From an uncultured Eggerthellaceae bacterium (lineage in GTDB: Bacteria > Actinomycetota > Coriobacteriia > Coriobacteriales > Eggerthellaceae), in contig CANRPV010000104.1 in assembly GCA_947632575.1 (NCBI GenBank), positions 1-5,113 on the forward strand: DNA of 5,113 nucleotides, given 5' to 3'. The notes under the pieces were generated by a model that had not been told where the DNA came from, made no database searches, and saw only the letters and a program-made list of their open reading frames with translations. Positions 1 through 5,113 of the stretch are shown piece by piece. Numbering within the stretch: position 1 is the stretch's first letter; each line of letters opens with the position of its first letter. The translations under genes were made by a program, and so were the position numbers.

Positions 1-947
1 TTGTTGAGACTTTCGCCACGGGACACCTCTTCAGCGGATATGTCCTGCGCAGATGAAAGCAAGGGACTTTGGGTAAAGCTTTCCTCTTTGAGACGTTGTA
101 GCAAAGGTTTGAGTACTTCTCTTGTGCCATCCATAATACGCCGTGCGCTTCGTTCCGAAATATCAATACCAAGGTCATGTGCCATTTTCGTAAAATCGTG
201 AGGATCAGCGGCATAGGACAAATGGTAAATAAGAGGCACTTCGGTGCTTTCCTCATCAGTGATGTTTTTGCTGGTAAGAGGCAAATCAAGTCCATGGTAA
301 TAGAGCGTTGAGAGAACCTCCGTCAACGAGCCACAATAAACCTGGCAGAGTTCTCGATGCTCTAAAGCAAAATCAGCTGCCGTACGGAGGATGTTTTTTG
401 GTCCGCGCATGGCATAACTGCCATCTTCTTGAAGCAGAAAGTGAGGAAAGCTCGATTGATCAGCTTTTTCCGGCAACTTCTTCAGGTTGGTTTGTACTTC
501 TAGCACGCTTCCGAGCCCAGGAGCAGAGCTCACCACGTTCGCGTGCTCACTATTAACGGCAATCGAGTAAAGGGCCATACCCCGTCCGTGGACGCCCCAT
601 TTGTCCTTATGAAAACTATCGAGTTTTGAAGTCACCCGCGGTTCAAAAATAGATTTGTGCATGGATGAGGGAATACCCTCCCCATCATCAAGGACAAAGA
701 TCCGCCGCGTATCCTCATCGCGGCTAAGAGCCAAATAAATGCGATGAGCTCCTGCGTCACGAGAATTACGCAAGAGCTCTAATACGATATCTTCGCTGCA
801 TCGAATATCCTGAGCCGCTTGTCTTCGCTCAGCTTCGGAGCTGCGCAAGCGCACGAAACCATGGCCAAGATCAGCTTCGATCCGCAAGGGAACTTCGTCG
901 CAAACGGACTCGACGAAGGAGATCAGATCTTCACGTTCTGAGTCCAT
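1..947 (-). CDS. GHKL-family ATP-binding protein (HATPase domain), 3'-truncated by window edge
   Basis: The frame is open from ATG at 947 to the left edge: 315 residues, no stop. Residues about 50-155 form a GHKL (Bergerat-fold) ATPase domain. The N box has E57, N61 and D64 (ELLRNSRDAGA), the G1 box is DDGEGI at 87-92, an FEPRVTSK segment lies at 101-108, and the glycine-rich lid is WGVHGRGMAL at 117-126. This spacing matches histidine kinase, MutL and Hsp90-type ATPases. No phosphoacceptor-His dimerisation domain precedes it, and no membrane segment or signal peptide is visible. The rest (about 155-315) matches no domain I can name; DFTKMAHDLGIDISERSARR near 251-270 could be a small helical or HTH-like element. 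I recall similar proteins next to rny in Coriobacteriia, often called sensor kinase or ATP-binding protein; that is memory, not a search. The start is the first possible one after the rny stop (39 bases between, same frame), but it has no convincing Shine-Dalgarno, suggesting coupling to rny. Function and partner are unknown. Confidence 0.85.
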   Translation of the reverse strand, partial: MDSEREDLISFVESVCDEVPLRIEADLGHGFVRLRSSEAERRQAAQDIRCSEDIVLELLRNSRDAGAHRIYLALSRDEDTRRIFVLDDGEGIPSSMHKSIFEPRVTSKLDSFHKDKWGVHGRGMALYSIAVNSEHANVVSSAPGLGSVLEVQTNLKKLPEKADQSSFPHFLLQEDGSYAMRGPKNILRTAADFALEHRELCQVYCGSLTEVLSTLYYHGLDLPLTSKNITDEESTEVPLIYHLSYAADPHDFTKMAHDLGIDISERSARRIMDGTREVLKPLLQRLKEESFTQSPLLSSAQDISAEEVSRGESLN

Positions 948-986
948 AGCGTAAACCGAGTCTCTTAGGAGGTCGTTAACTAAATC

Positions 987-2519
987 CTATTTTGCGTAGT
1001 CGATGGCACGACTTTCGCGTATAACAACGACCTTGATCTGACCCGGATACTGCATTTCGCTTTCGATCTGATGGGCGATATCATGAGCCAAAACGATCGA
1101 GGTAGCCTCATCTACCACCTCAGGCTCTACCATGACACGAACTTCCCTACCAGCTTGAATGGCGTAGGTGCGTTCGACGCCCTCATGAGCATTGGCGATC
1201 TCCTCAAGTTTTTCGAGGCGCTTTATGTAGGCATCCAGGGTCTCTTTGCGAGCACCAGGCCGCGCTGCAGAGACCGCGTCAGCGGCTTGCACCAACACAT
1301 CGAGAATGCTGTTCGGATCAACATCGTTGTGATGCGCTTCGATGGCATGAACGATTTCCGGACGTTCGCCATAACGGCGCGCCAAATCGGCGCCTATAAC
1401 CGCATGGCTGCCCTCTACCTCATGGTCCACCGCTTTACCGAGGTCATGAAGTAAACCCGCACGCTTTGCAGGAACCGGATCGAGACCGAGCTCAGCTGCC
1501 ATGACACCGCTGAGATAAGCCACCTCGAGGGAATGATTCAAAACGTTTTGGCCATAGGAGGTGCGATAACGAAGGCGGCCAAGAGTTTTAACGAGCTCTG
1601 GGTGAAGGTCGTGAATGCCGGTATCGAAAGCGGCTTGCTCTCCAGCCTCTTGAACTCGTTGATTGACGAAAGTCACGGCCTTGCCATACATCTCCTCAAT
1701 ACGAGCTGGATGAATACGCCCATCTGCAACGAGGTTTTCCATGGTGACGCGGCCGATCTCACGACGAATGGGATCAAAACAGGAGATCGTAACGCATTCG
1801 GGAGTGTCATCAATGATCAGATTCGTGCCCGTGAGCTGTTCGAAAGAGCGAATATTGCGACCCTCACGACCGATAATGCGGCCTTTGAGGTCATCCGATG
1901 GGATATGAATGGTGGATACGGTGTTTTCCGCCGAGTGATCTGCAGCAACTCGCTGAATAGCTAAACTCAAAATCATACGAGCGGTCTTATCGGCCTCCGC
2001 CTTGGTGCGAGCCTCGGCATCGCGAATGATGGCAGCGGATTCATGGGTGACCTCATCCTTAAGGGTTTGCAGAAGTTCTGCTTTAGCCTCCTGAGGTGTC
2101 ATTCCAGCGATGCGTTCAAGCCGTAAATTGAGATCTTTCTCAGCGTTATCGAGATCTCTTACACGGCGTTCAACTTGTCCTTGTAAAGAAGAGATTTGAT
2201 GCTCGCGCGCATCAAGCGTATCACTGCGGCGATCAAGAGATTCCTCGCGCTGAGCAATACGGTTTTCCGCAGCACGAACTTCATGCATGCGCTCCTTATT
2301 TTCTCGATCCACTTCCTGCTTGTATTTCAGCGCTTCGTCTTTCATCTCGATAGCGGCCTCACGCCGTATCGTTTCCGCCTGAATCGTTGCATTTTCTAAA
2401 AGCGAAGCCGCTTCACTTGCAGCACGCTTTGCTGAGGCGTTGGCGATAAAACGAGTAACGACGAAGCCAAGGATCAGACCGATTATCGCCGCAAGAGCGA
2501 TCCATAAAAACTCGATCAT
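987..2519 (-). CDS. rny: Ribonuclease Y (membrane-anchored endoribonuclease)
   Basis: RNase Y is the 5'-end-sensitive endoribonuclease that starts mRNA decay in many bacteria lacking RNase E, acting at the inner face of the membrane. The 510-residue product is close to the usual 510-520. In order it has an N-terminal membrane helix (about 3-24, IALAAIIGLILGFVV), a long charged coiled coil (about 30-190, rich in E, R and K), a KH RNA-binding domain with GRIIGREG at 213-220, and an HD phosphohydrolase domain with H329 (QNVLNHSLEVA), H358-D359 (LLHDLGKA), HH at 396-397 and D414. All key motifs look intact. The frame opens 21 codons earlier at an ATG at 2582, but that codon lies inside the loop of a terminator hairpin. 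ATG 2519 is preceded by AAGGGA (2525-2530) at 5-base spacing, and the resulting protein begins with the membrane helix as the family does. The gene has a separate non-coding leader upstream and is probably co-transcribed with the ATPase gene downstream. Confidence 0.97.
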   Translation of the reverse strand: MIEFLWIALAAIIGLILGFVVTRFIANASAKRAASEAASLLENATIQAETIRREAAIEMKDEALKYKQEVDRENKERMHEVRAAENRIAQREESLDRRSDTLDAREHQISSLQGQVERRVRDLDNAEKDLNLRLERIAGMTPQEAKAELLQTLKDEVTHESAAIIRDAEARTKAEADKTARMILSLAIQRVAADHSAENTVSTIHIPSDDLKGRIIGREGRNIRSFEQLTGTNLIIDDTPECVTISCFDPIRREIGRVTMENLVADGRIHPARIEEMYGKAVTFVNQRVQEAGEQAAFDTGIHDLHPELVKTLGRLRYRTSYGQNVLNHSLEVAYLSGVMAAELGLDPVPAKRAGLLHDLGKAVDHEVEGSHAVIGADLARRYGERPEIVHAIEAHHNDVDPNSILDVLVQAADAVSAARPGARKETLDAYIKRLEKLEEIANAHEGVERTYAIQAGREVRVMVEPEVVDEATSIVLAHDIAHQIESEMQYPGQIKVVVIRESRAIDYAK

Positions 2520-2522
2520 CAA

Positions 2523-2530
2523 CTTCCCTT
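2523..2530 (-). promoter_or_regulatory. Ribosome binding site of rny
   Basis: The minus strand reads AAGGGAAG here, with the AAGGGA part 5 bases from ATG 2519. This decides the start of RNase Y in favour of the form beginning MIEFLW over the longer form from 2582, which has its start codon in a terminator loop. Confidence 0.75.
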
Positions 2531-2565
2531 TCAGCTCCGTTTTTCCATCATTTAAGAAAGCCCAT

Positions 2566-2590
2566 AAACAAAAACCCGGCATAGCCGGGC
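2566..2590 (-). terminator. Intrinsic terminator in the rny leader
   Basis: On the minus strand CCCGGC-TAT-GCCGGG (2589 down to 2575) forms a six-pair, all-G/C stem with a three-base loop. It is followed directly by TTTTTGTTT (2574 down to 2566). This is the classic shape of a Rho-independent terminator acting on leftward transcription. It lies 47 bases upstream of the rny start codon, and I see no usable promoter between the two. It could end the recA-recX transcript, act as an attenuator controlling rny, or end a short leader RNA. The terminator itself is clear; its role is inferred. Confidence 0.85.
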
Positions 2591-2635
2591 TCGAGCATAG
2601 GTTCGCAACACTGAAGTAGTATTAACTTGTTTCTA

Positions 2636-2676
2636 TATAGCTAATACCCTGAGGGTACGTCATGCTCTTGGCTATA
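2636..2676 (-). other. Nested hairpin in the 5' leader of rny
   Basis: On the minus strand TATAGC (2676-2671) can pair with GCTATA (2641-2636). Inside lies a second perfect hairpin, TACCC-TCA-GGGTA (2657-2645), giving an outer stem of six pairs and an inner stem of five. If the -10 candidate at 2682-2687 is real, transcription would start near 2675 and the RNA would begin essentially with this structure. It matches no riboswitch class that I recognise. It may stabilise the 5' end or take part in regulation; both ideas are inference from pairing alone. Confidence 0.4.
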
Positions 2677-2681
2677 AAAGA

Positions 2682-2710
2682 AGTATAACCTAATTAAAAA
2701 ACATTGAGCC
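2682..2710 (-). promoter_or_regulatory. Weak candidate promoter for the rny leader
   Basis: The minus strand has TATACT (2687-2682), a good -10 match, in an AT-rich stretch. The sequence 16-18 bases upstream (GGCTCA or GCTCAA, around 2704-2710) is a poor -35 and there is no extended -10 TG. It is proposed because rny follows a terminator and needs a promoter somewhere in the 286 bases after recX. A start near 2675 would give a leader of about 155 bases. Another possible pair, TTAAAG-17-TATGTT, lies slightly upstream and is no stronger. Confidence 0.3.
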
Positions 2711-2805
2711 TTTTCACAGCTAAAACATAAAGGAAGCATCAAGCATCTTTAATTTAGTTTATAAAACCGAGGGTCTCAGTCTGCACCCTTTATTTATGCC
2801 TGCCC

Positions 2806-3303
2806 CTAAAGCCTTTGATTCATACTCCATCGATGAGCTACCTCAGAGGCGATACCGGTAGAAAATCCTCGTTTAACCAGTTTTTGAAAGGCACCATTAC
2901 GTTGGTTTTTGGAGGTTGGCGGATGATGCTCAAGAAAAGACATCGCTCGATCAATCTCAGCCTCTTCCCCTTGAGAAATGTATTCTTGATAACTTTCGAG
3001 TTCTTCGGGATCAAGGCCAAGCTCTTCAAGTTCTCTTAAGACTTTCTCGAGCCCTCGATTCGAGGCGAGAGCGCTACGTATGAGAGCGTCAGCGTAACGA
3101 TTATCATCGATAAATCTATAGCTTAGAGCTCGACCGAGTGCCTCTTCAATCATATCCTCGCTATAACCGTCACGCTGGAGTCTCTCGCGAATTTGAAGAG
3201 TCGAGCGCTCACGCACTGTGCAAAGACGCAAAATCTTCTGATATGCCTTTTCTGCTGTTAGCTCTGCACGCGCGGCAGACTCTATTTCATCACCTAGATC
3301 CAA
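2806..3303 (-). CDS. recX: Regulatory protein RecX
   Basis: RecX binds RecA filaments and modulates, usually inhibits, their assembly and ATPase and coprotease activity. The 165-residue product matches the usual length of about 150-270 and is essentially that of E. coli RecX. It is rich in charged helices built as repeated three-helix units: an N-terminal unit (about 17-62, with ILRLCTVRERSTLQIRERL), a central unit with the family signature FIDDNRYA (64-71) followed by the KVLRELEELG helix (87-96), and a C-terminal unit ending FQKLVKRGFS (139-148). The frame is closed upstream by a stop at 3313-3315, and the first usable start is TTG at 3303, two bases after the recA stop. The preceding AAGAAA is a weak ribosome binding site, so translation is probably coupled to recA and kept well below it. 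It shares the SOS promoter of recA. Confidence 0.93.
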   Translation of the reverse strand: MDLGDEIESAARAELTAEKAYQKILRLCTVRERSTLQIRERLQRDGYSEDMIEEALGRALSYRFIDDNRYADALIRSALASNRGLEKVLRELEELGLDPEELESYQEYISQGEEAEIDRAMSFLEHHPPTSKNQRNGAFQKLVKRGFSTGIASEVAHRWSMNQRL

Positions 3304-3305
3304 AG

Positions 3306-4364
3306 CTATTTCTTAGAGCTTGTCTTTTGGACGGGCTTGATTTCGGCATTGTCCTCGGCGTTTTTATCTACGACCGGGATTTCAAAGGCCTCACGCACTT
3401 TCCCTTCGATAACATCGCGCAAATCGGGATTTTCACGAAGAGATTGTTTCGCGGCTTCACGCCCTTGACCGAGGCGTTCTTCCTCGTAGGTGTACCAGGC
3501 GCCGCTCTTTTTGGCTACGCCGCATTCAACGGCCATGTCGATGATGCACCCCTCACGAGAGATGCCTTCACCATACATGAGATCAAATTCGGCCTGACGG
3601 AAAGGCGGAGCAACCTTGTTTTTCACTACTTTGGCACGCACGCGATTGCCGACTACTTCCCCATTGAGTTTGATGGAATCAACCCTGCGGATATCGATAC
3701 GTACACTGGAGAAAAACTTCAGGGCACGTCCACCAGTAGTAGTTTCCGGATTGCCAAACATCACACCGATCTTTTCGCGCAACTGATTGATGAAAATGCA
3801 GGTGGTATTTGATTTTGAAAGAGAGCCGGCGAGCTTGCGAAGCGCTTGGGACATAAGGCGCGCCTGAAGGCCTACGGTGGTATCTCCAATTTCCCCTTCG
3901 ATTTCGGCCCGTGGGACCAAGGCGGCAACTGAGTCGATGACTATGCAATCGATCGCGCCAGAGCGAACCAGCATGTCACAGATTTCCAGAGCTTGTTCGC
4001 CGGTATCTGGCTGGGAGATAAGGACCTCATCGATATCGACACCAATACGGGCCGCATAGACAGGATCAAGAGCATGCTCAGCATCTATGAAGGCGACAAC
4101 TCCACCTAATGCCTGGGCTTCAGCGAGAATTTGAAGAGCGAGCGTGGTCTTGCCGCTAGACTCTGGACCATAAATCTCAATAATGCGGCCTCGAGGAACG
4201 CCACCAATGCCCAACGCGGCATCAAGAGGCAAGGCACCGGTGGGAATAACACCAATATTGAGATCTGCTCCGCCTTCGCCCAACTTCATGATGGAGCCAC
4301 GACCAAACTTGGATTCGATTTGATCGGTCGTGATCTTGAGCATCTTTTCTTGTTCTGGGTTCAT
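3306..4364 (-). CDS. recA: Recombinase A
   Basis: RecA forms ATP-dependent filaments on single-stranded DNA, performs strand exchange in homologous repair, and activates LexA self-cleavage in the SOS response. The 352-residue protein is complete and numbers in register with E. coli RecA in the core. It shows Walker A GPESSGKT (66-73), E96 in FIDAEHALDP, Walker B IVIDSVAAL with D144 (141-149), loop L1 around 156-165 (EGEIGDTTVG), loop L2 starting at N193-Q194 and running to about 210 (FGNPETTTGG), and K248 and K250 (KVVKNK) of the subunit interface. The C-terminal tail from about 333 is variable and ends in lysines (SSKK), less acidic than in E. coli. I see no intein and no frameshift. ATG 4364 is set by a strong AAGGAG five bases upstream. 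It is transcribed from a consensus promoter overlapped by a LexA box, and recX follows after two bases. Confidence 0.99.
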   Translation of the reverse strand: MNPEQEKMLKITTDQIESKFGRGSIMKLGEGGADLNIGVIPTGALPLDAALGIGGVPRGRIIEIYGPESSGKTTLALQILAEAQALGGVVAFIDAEHALDPVYAARIGVDIDEVLISQPDTGEQALEICDMLVRSGAIDCIVIDSVAALVPRAEIEGEIGDTTVGLQARLMSQALRKLAGSLSKSNTTCIFINQLREKIGVMFGNPETTTGGRALKFFSSVRIDIRRVDSIKLNGEVVGNRVRAKVVKNKVAPPFRQAEFDLMYGEGISREGCIIDMAVECGVAKKSGAWYTYEEERLGQGREAAKQSLRENPDLRDVIEGKVREAFEIPVVDKNAEDNAEIKPVQKTSSKK

Positions 4365-4366
4365 CG

Positions 4367-4375
4367 CCTCTCCTT
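4367..4375 (-). promoter_or_regulatory. Ribosome binding site of recA
   Basis: The minus strand reads AAGGAGAGG just upstream of the start codon. The AAGGAG core is five bases from ATG 4364. It is a near-perfect anti-16S match and indicates high translation, in contrast to the weak site before recX. Confidence 0.9.
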
Positions 4376-4425
4376 AAGGATTCCGATTAAGATTAAGCTT
4401 TATATGGACCTTACGGGCTATAGCT

Positions 4426-4453
4426 ATTATACGAACGTCTGTTTGCATGTCAA
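4426..4453 (-). promoter_or_regulatory. Consensus housekeeping promoter of recA-recX
   Basis: The minus strand carries TTGACA (4453-4448), a 16-base spacer and TATAAT (4431-4426), so both hexamers match the sigma-70/sigma-A consensus perfectly. Transcription would start near 4419, giving a leader of about 55 bases before recA. The spacer is nearly filled by the SOS operator at 4432-4445, so an intrinsically strong promoter is combined with repression, as expected for an SOS gene. The promoter is seen directly in sequence; its activity is inferred. Confidence 0.92.
4432..4445. promoter_or_regulatory. LexA operator (SOS box)
   Basis: CGAACGTCTGTTTG is an imperfect palindrome that fits the Gram-positive (Bacillus/actinobacterial) LexA box CGAAC-RNRY-GTTYG in both half-sites. 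The only departure is a C at one of the four central positions. It abuts the -10 hexamer and lies wholly inside the spacer of the recA promoter, so bound LexA would block RNA polymerase. DNA damage, through RecA-stimulated LexA cleavage, would then relieve repression of recA and recX. Confidence 0.9.
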
Positions 4454-4520
4454 GCTTAATATGCTTTTCAGAAATGTTTTTAGCACGGCGCGTACTTGGT
4501 CCATGAGCAGATACCCTATC

Positions 4521-4546
4521 AAGCTCCTTACCCAAATAGGAGGCTT
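4521..4546 (-). other. Bulged hairpin after the CinA-family gene
   Basis: On the minus strand AAG-C-CTCCT (4546-4538) can pair with AGGAG-CTT (4528-4521) around a nine-base loop. This gives eight pairs with a single bulged C, starting 15 bases beyond the stop codon. No run of T follows, so it is not a standard intrinsic terminator. It might protect the 3' end or be part of a Rho-dependent end. Otherwise the stretch from 4454 to 4561 holds no gene that I can support. Confidence 0.35.
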
Positions 4547-4561
4547 AGAGCGATCAAATTT

Positions 4562-5113
4562 CTAGCGTGATTTCTCGCTCAAGTAATCTTTAAGAAGTCC
4601 GAGAGCCTGAGATACGGTTTGTTCACGCACAGATTCGCGATCGCCATCAAAATGGCTCGTAGAAGATTTGATATCTAAAGGTGTCGCGAGCGCAAAGCAC
4701 ACTGTTCCCACCGGCTTGCCCGCCTCTGCCCCACTAGGACCGGCGATACCTGTTACTGCTACCGCCAGATCACACTCCAAAGCAGACTGAGCCCCTCCAG
4801 CCATAGCTTGCGCGGTCTCCTCTGAAACCACGCCAAAGGTTTCGATGGTCTCTGATGGCACCTTGAGCGCCGATTCCTTAACGCTGACAGCGTAGCTTGC
4901 GATCCCGCCTTTTACCGCAGCCGAACTCCCGGGAACAGAGGTCAGAGCGGCCGCTATAAGGCCACCGGTGAGGCTTTCGGCGGTTCCGAGACTCACTGCC
5001 TGCTCGGTGGCTAGTGTAATTACTTGTTGGGCGAGCTCTTCGATAGTGCTCTCTTCACCCTCAAGATCCTCGCTAGCAGAGGATCTCCCAAGCCCGATGA
5101 GGTTGCATGCCTT
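4562..5113 (-). CDS. cinA: CinA/PncC-family nicotinamide-nucleotide amidohydrolase domain, 5'-truncated by window edge
   Basis: The frame is open from the right edge to TAG at 4562-4564 (183 residues seen). From about residue 24 it is the CinA C-terminal domain, the family of PncC, which hydrolyses NMN to nicotinate mononucleotide and ammonia for NAD recycling. Motifs in order (window numbering): TAESLTGG at 44-51 with the presumed nucleophile Ser47, VPGSSA at 60-65, GGIASYAVSVK at 69-79 with Tyr74 and Lys79 at the expected catalytic positions, GIAGPSG at 122-128, KPVGTV at 133-138, and HFDGDRESVR at 154-163. The usual TAESCTGG Cys is Leu. GTG at 4996 cannot be the true start because homology begins before it. 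Residues 1-23 (KACNLIGLG, then an acidic Ser/Glu-rich linker) contain no start codon, so the protein begins beyond the window. It may be a full CinA, a domain with an N-terminal extension, or a fusion. Position just upstream of recA is common for cinA. Confidence 0.9.
   Translation of the reverse strand, partial: KACNLIGLGRSSASEDLEGEESTIEELAQQVITLATEQAVSLGTAESLTGGLIAAALTSVPGSSAAVKGGIASYAVSVKESALKVPSETIETFGVVSEETAQAMAGGAQSALECDLAVAVTGIAGPSGAEAGKPVGTVCFALATPLDIKSSTSHFDGDRESVREQTVSQALGLLKDYLSEKSR

Noticed and set aside
945..989. Possible stop-codon read-through joining RNase Y to the GHKL ATPase, because both share one frame
   Set aside because: The TAG context (AAA TAG GAT) is not a known leaky context, and a one-in-three chance explains the shared frame. 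The ATG at 947 is a sensible start that places the domain normally.
1071..1964. Two plus-strand open frames (1071-1454 and 1533-1964)
   Set aside because: Both are antisense to the HD and KH regions of rny and show no recognisable domain or ribosome site.
2519..2582. Longer RNase Y start at ATG 2582
   Set aside because: The codon sits in the terminator loop, has no ribosome site, and would add 21 residues before the family's N-terminal membrane helix.
2734..2747. Tandem 7-base direct repeat AAGCATC x2 in the recX-rny gap
   Set aside because: Two short copies in AT-rich DNA are expected by chance; no third copy or matching operator elsewhere in the window.
2770..2788. Possible terminator right after recX (GGGT...ACCC on the minus strand followed by TTTT)
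   Set aside because: Only four pairs close a ten-base loop and the T run is short; too weak to call compared with the terminator at 2566-2590.
3138..3812. A 224-codon open frame on the plus strand
   Set aside because: It lies antisense to recX and recA, which carry all the expected motifs. Its translation resembles no protein family and has no ribosome site; it is a codon-bias shadow.
4427..4504. A 25-codon minus-strand ORF from ATG 4504, in frame with a TTG near AAGGAG at 4524-4529
   Set aside because: The Shine-Dalgarno is about 19 bases from the ATG and only 1 base from the TTG. The ORF runs through the recA promoter and SOS box and ends inside the -10, so it could not be part of the recA leader RNA.
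1..5113. CRISPR arrays, tRNA or rRNA genes, insertion sequences, attachment sites
   Set aside because: No regularly spaced repeats, cloverleaf structures, transposase frames or paired terminal repeats were seen on either strand.

Overview
The window is a block of housekeeping genes, all read from the minus strand, so the biological order runs from the right edge to the left: a CinA/PncC-family amidohydrolase (5' end beyond the right edge), recA, recX, rny (RNase Y), and a GHKL-type ATP-binding protein (3' end beyond the left edge). I found no mobile element, CRISPR array, RNA gene or broken gene. Almost all of the sequence is coding; the gaps are 4365-4561 and 2520-2805.

Organism: base composition looks intermediate, at roughly half G+C in the genes, with AT-rich intergenic DNA. 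The cinA-recA-recX-rny order is typical of Firmicutes and is also found in the actinobacterial class Coriobacteriia. The SOS box is of the Gram-positive CGAAC-N4-GTTYG type. The leftmost protein resembles a GHKL ATPase that I recall next to rny in Coriobacteriia (Atopobium/Olsenella/Eggerthella relatives). My best guess is therefore a mid-GC coriobacterium; this is inference from gene content and order.

Region by region (right to left): 5113-4562 holds the CinA C-terminal amidohydrolase domain, with an N-terminal stretch that runs off the window and may be the tail of another domain. 4561-4365 carries a bulged hairpin, a fully consensus -35/-10 promoter whose spacer is almost filled by a LexA box, a short leader and a strong ribosome binding site for recA. 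recA and recX are 2 bases apart, and recX uses a TTG start. 2805-2520 is a non-coding leader with a weak candidate promoter, a nested 5' hairpin and an intrinsic terminator only about 47 bases before the rny start codon. rny and the ATPase gene follow each other 39 bases apart in the same reading frame.

How they work together: recA and recX form an SOS-controlled recombination unit (recombinase plus its modulator). rny is a membrane-anchored mRNA-decay endonuclease that appears to have its own leader, possibly attenuated. The ATPase probably shares the rny transcript, but its function is unknown. Most of the window is ordinary. The points most worth a second look are the rny leader/terminator, the lineage-restricted ATPase coupled to RNase Y, and the possible fusion upstream of the CinA domain.
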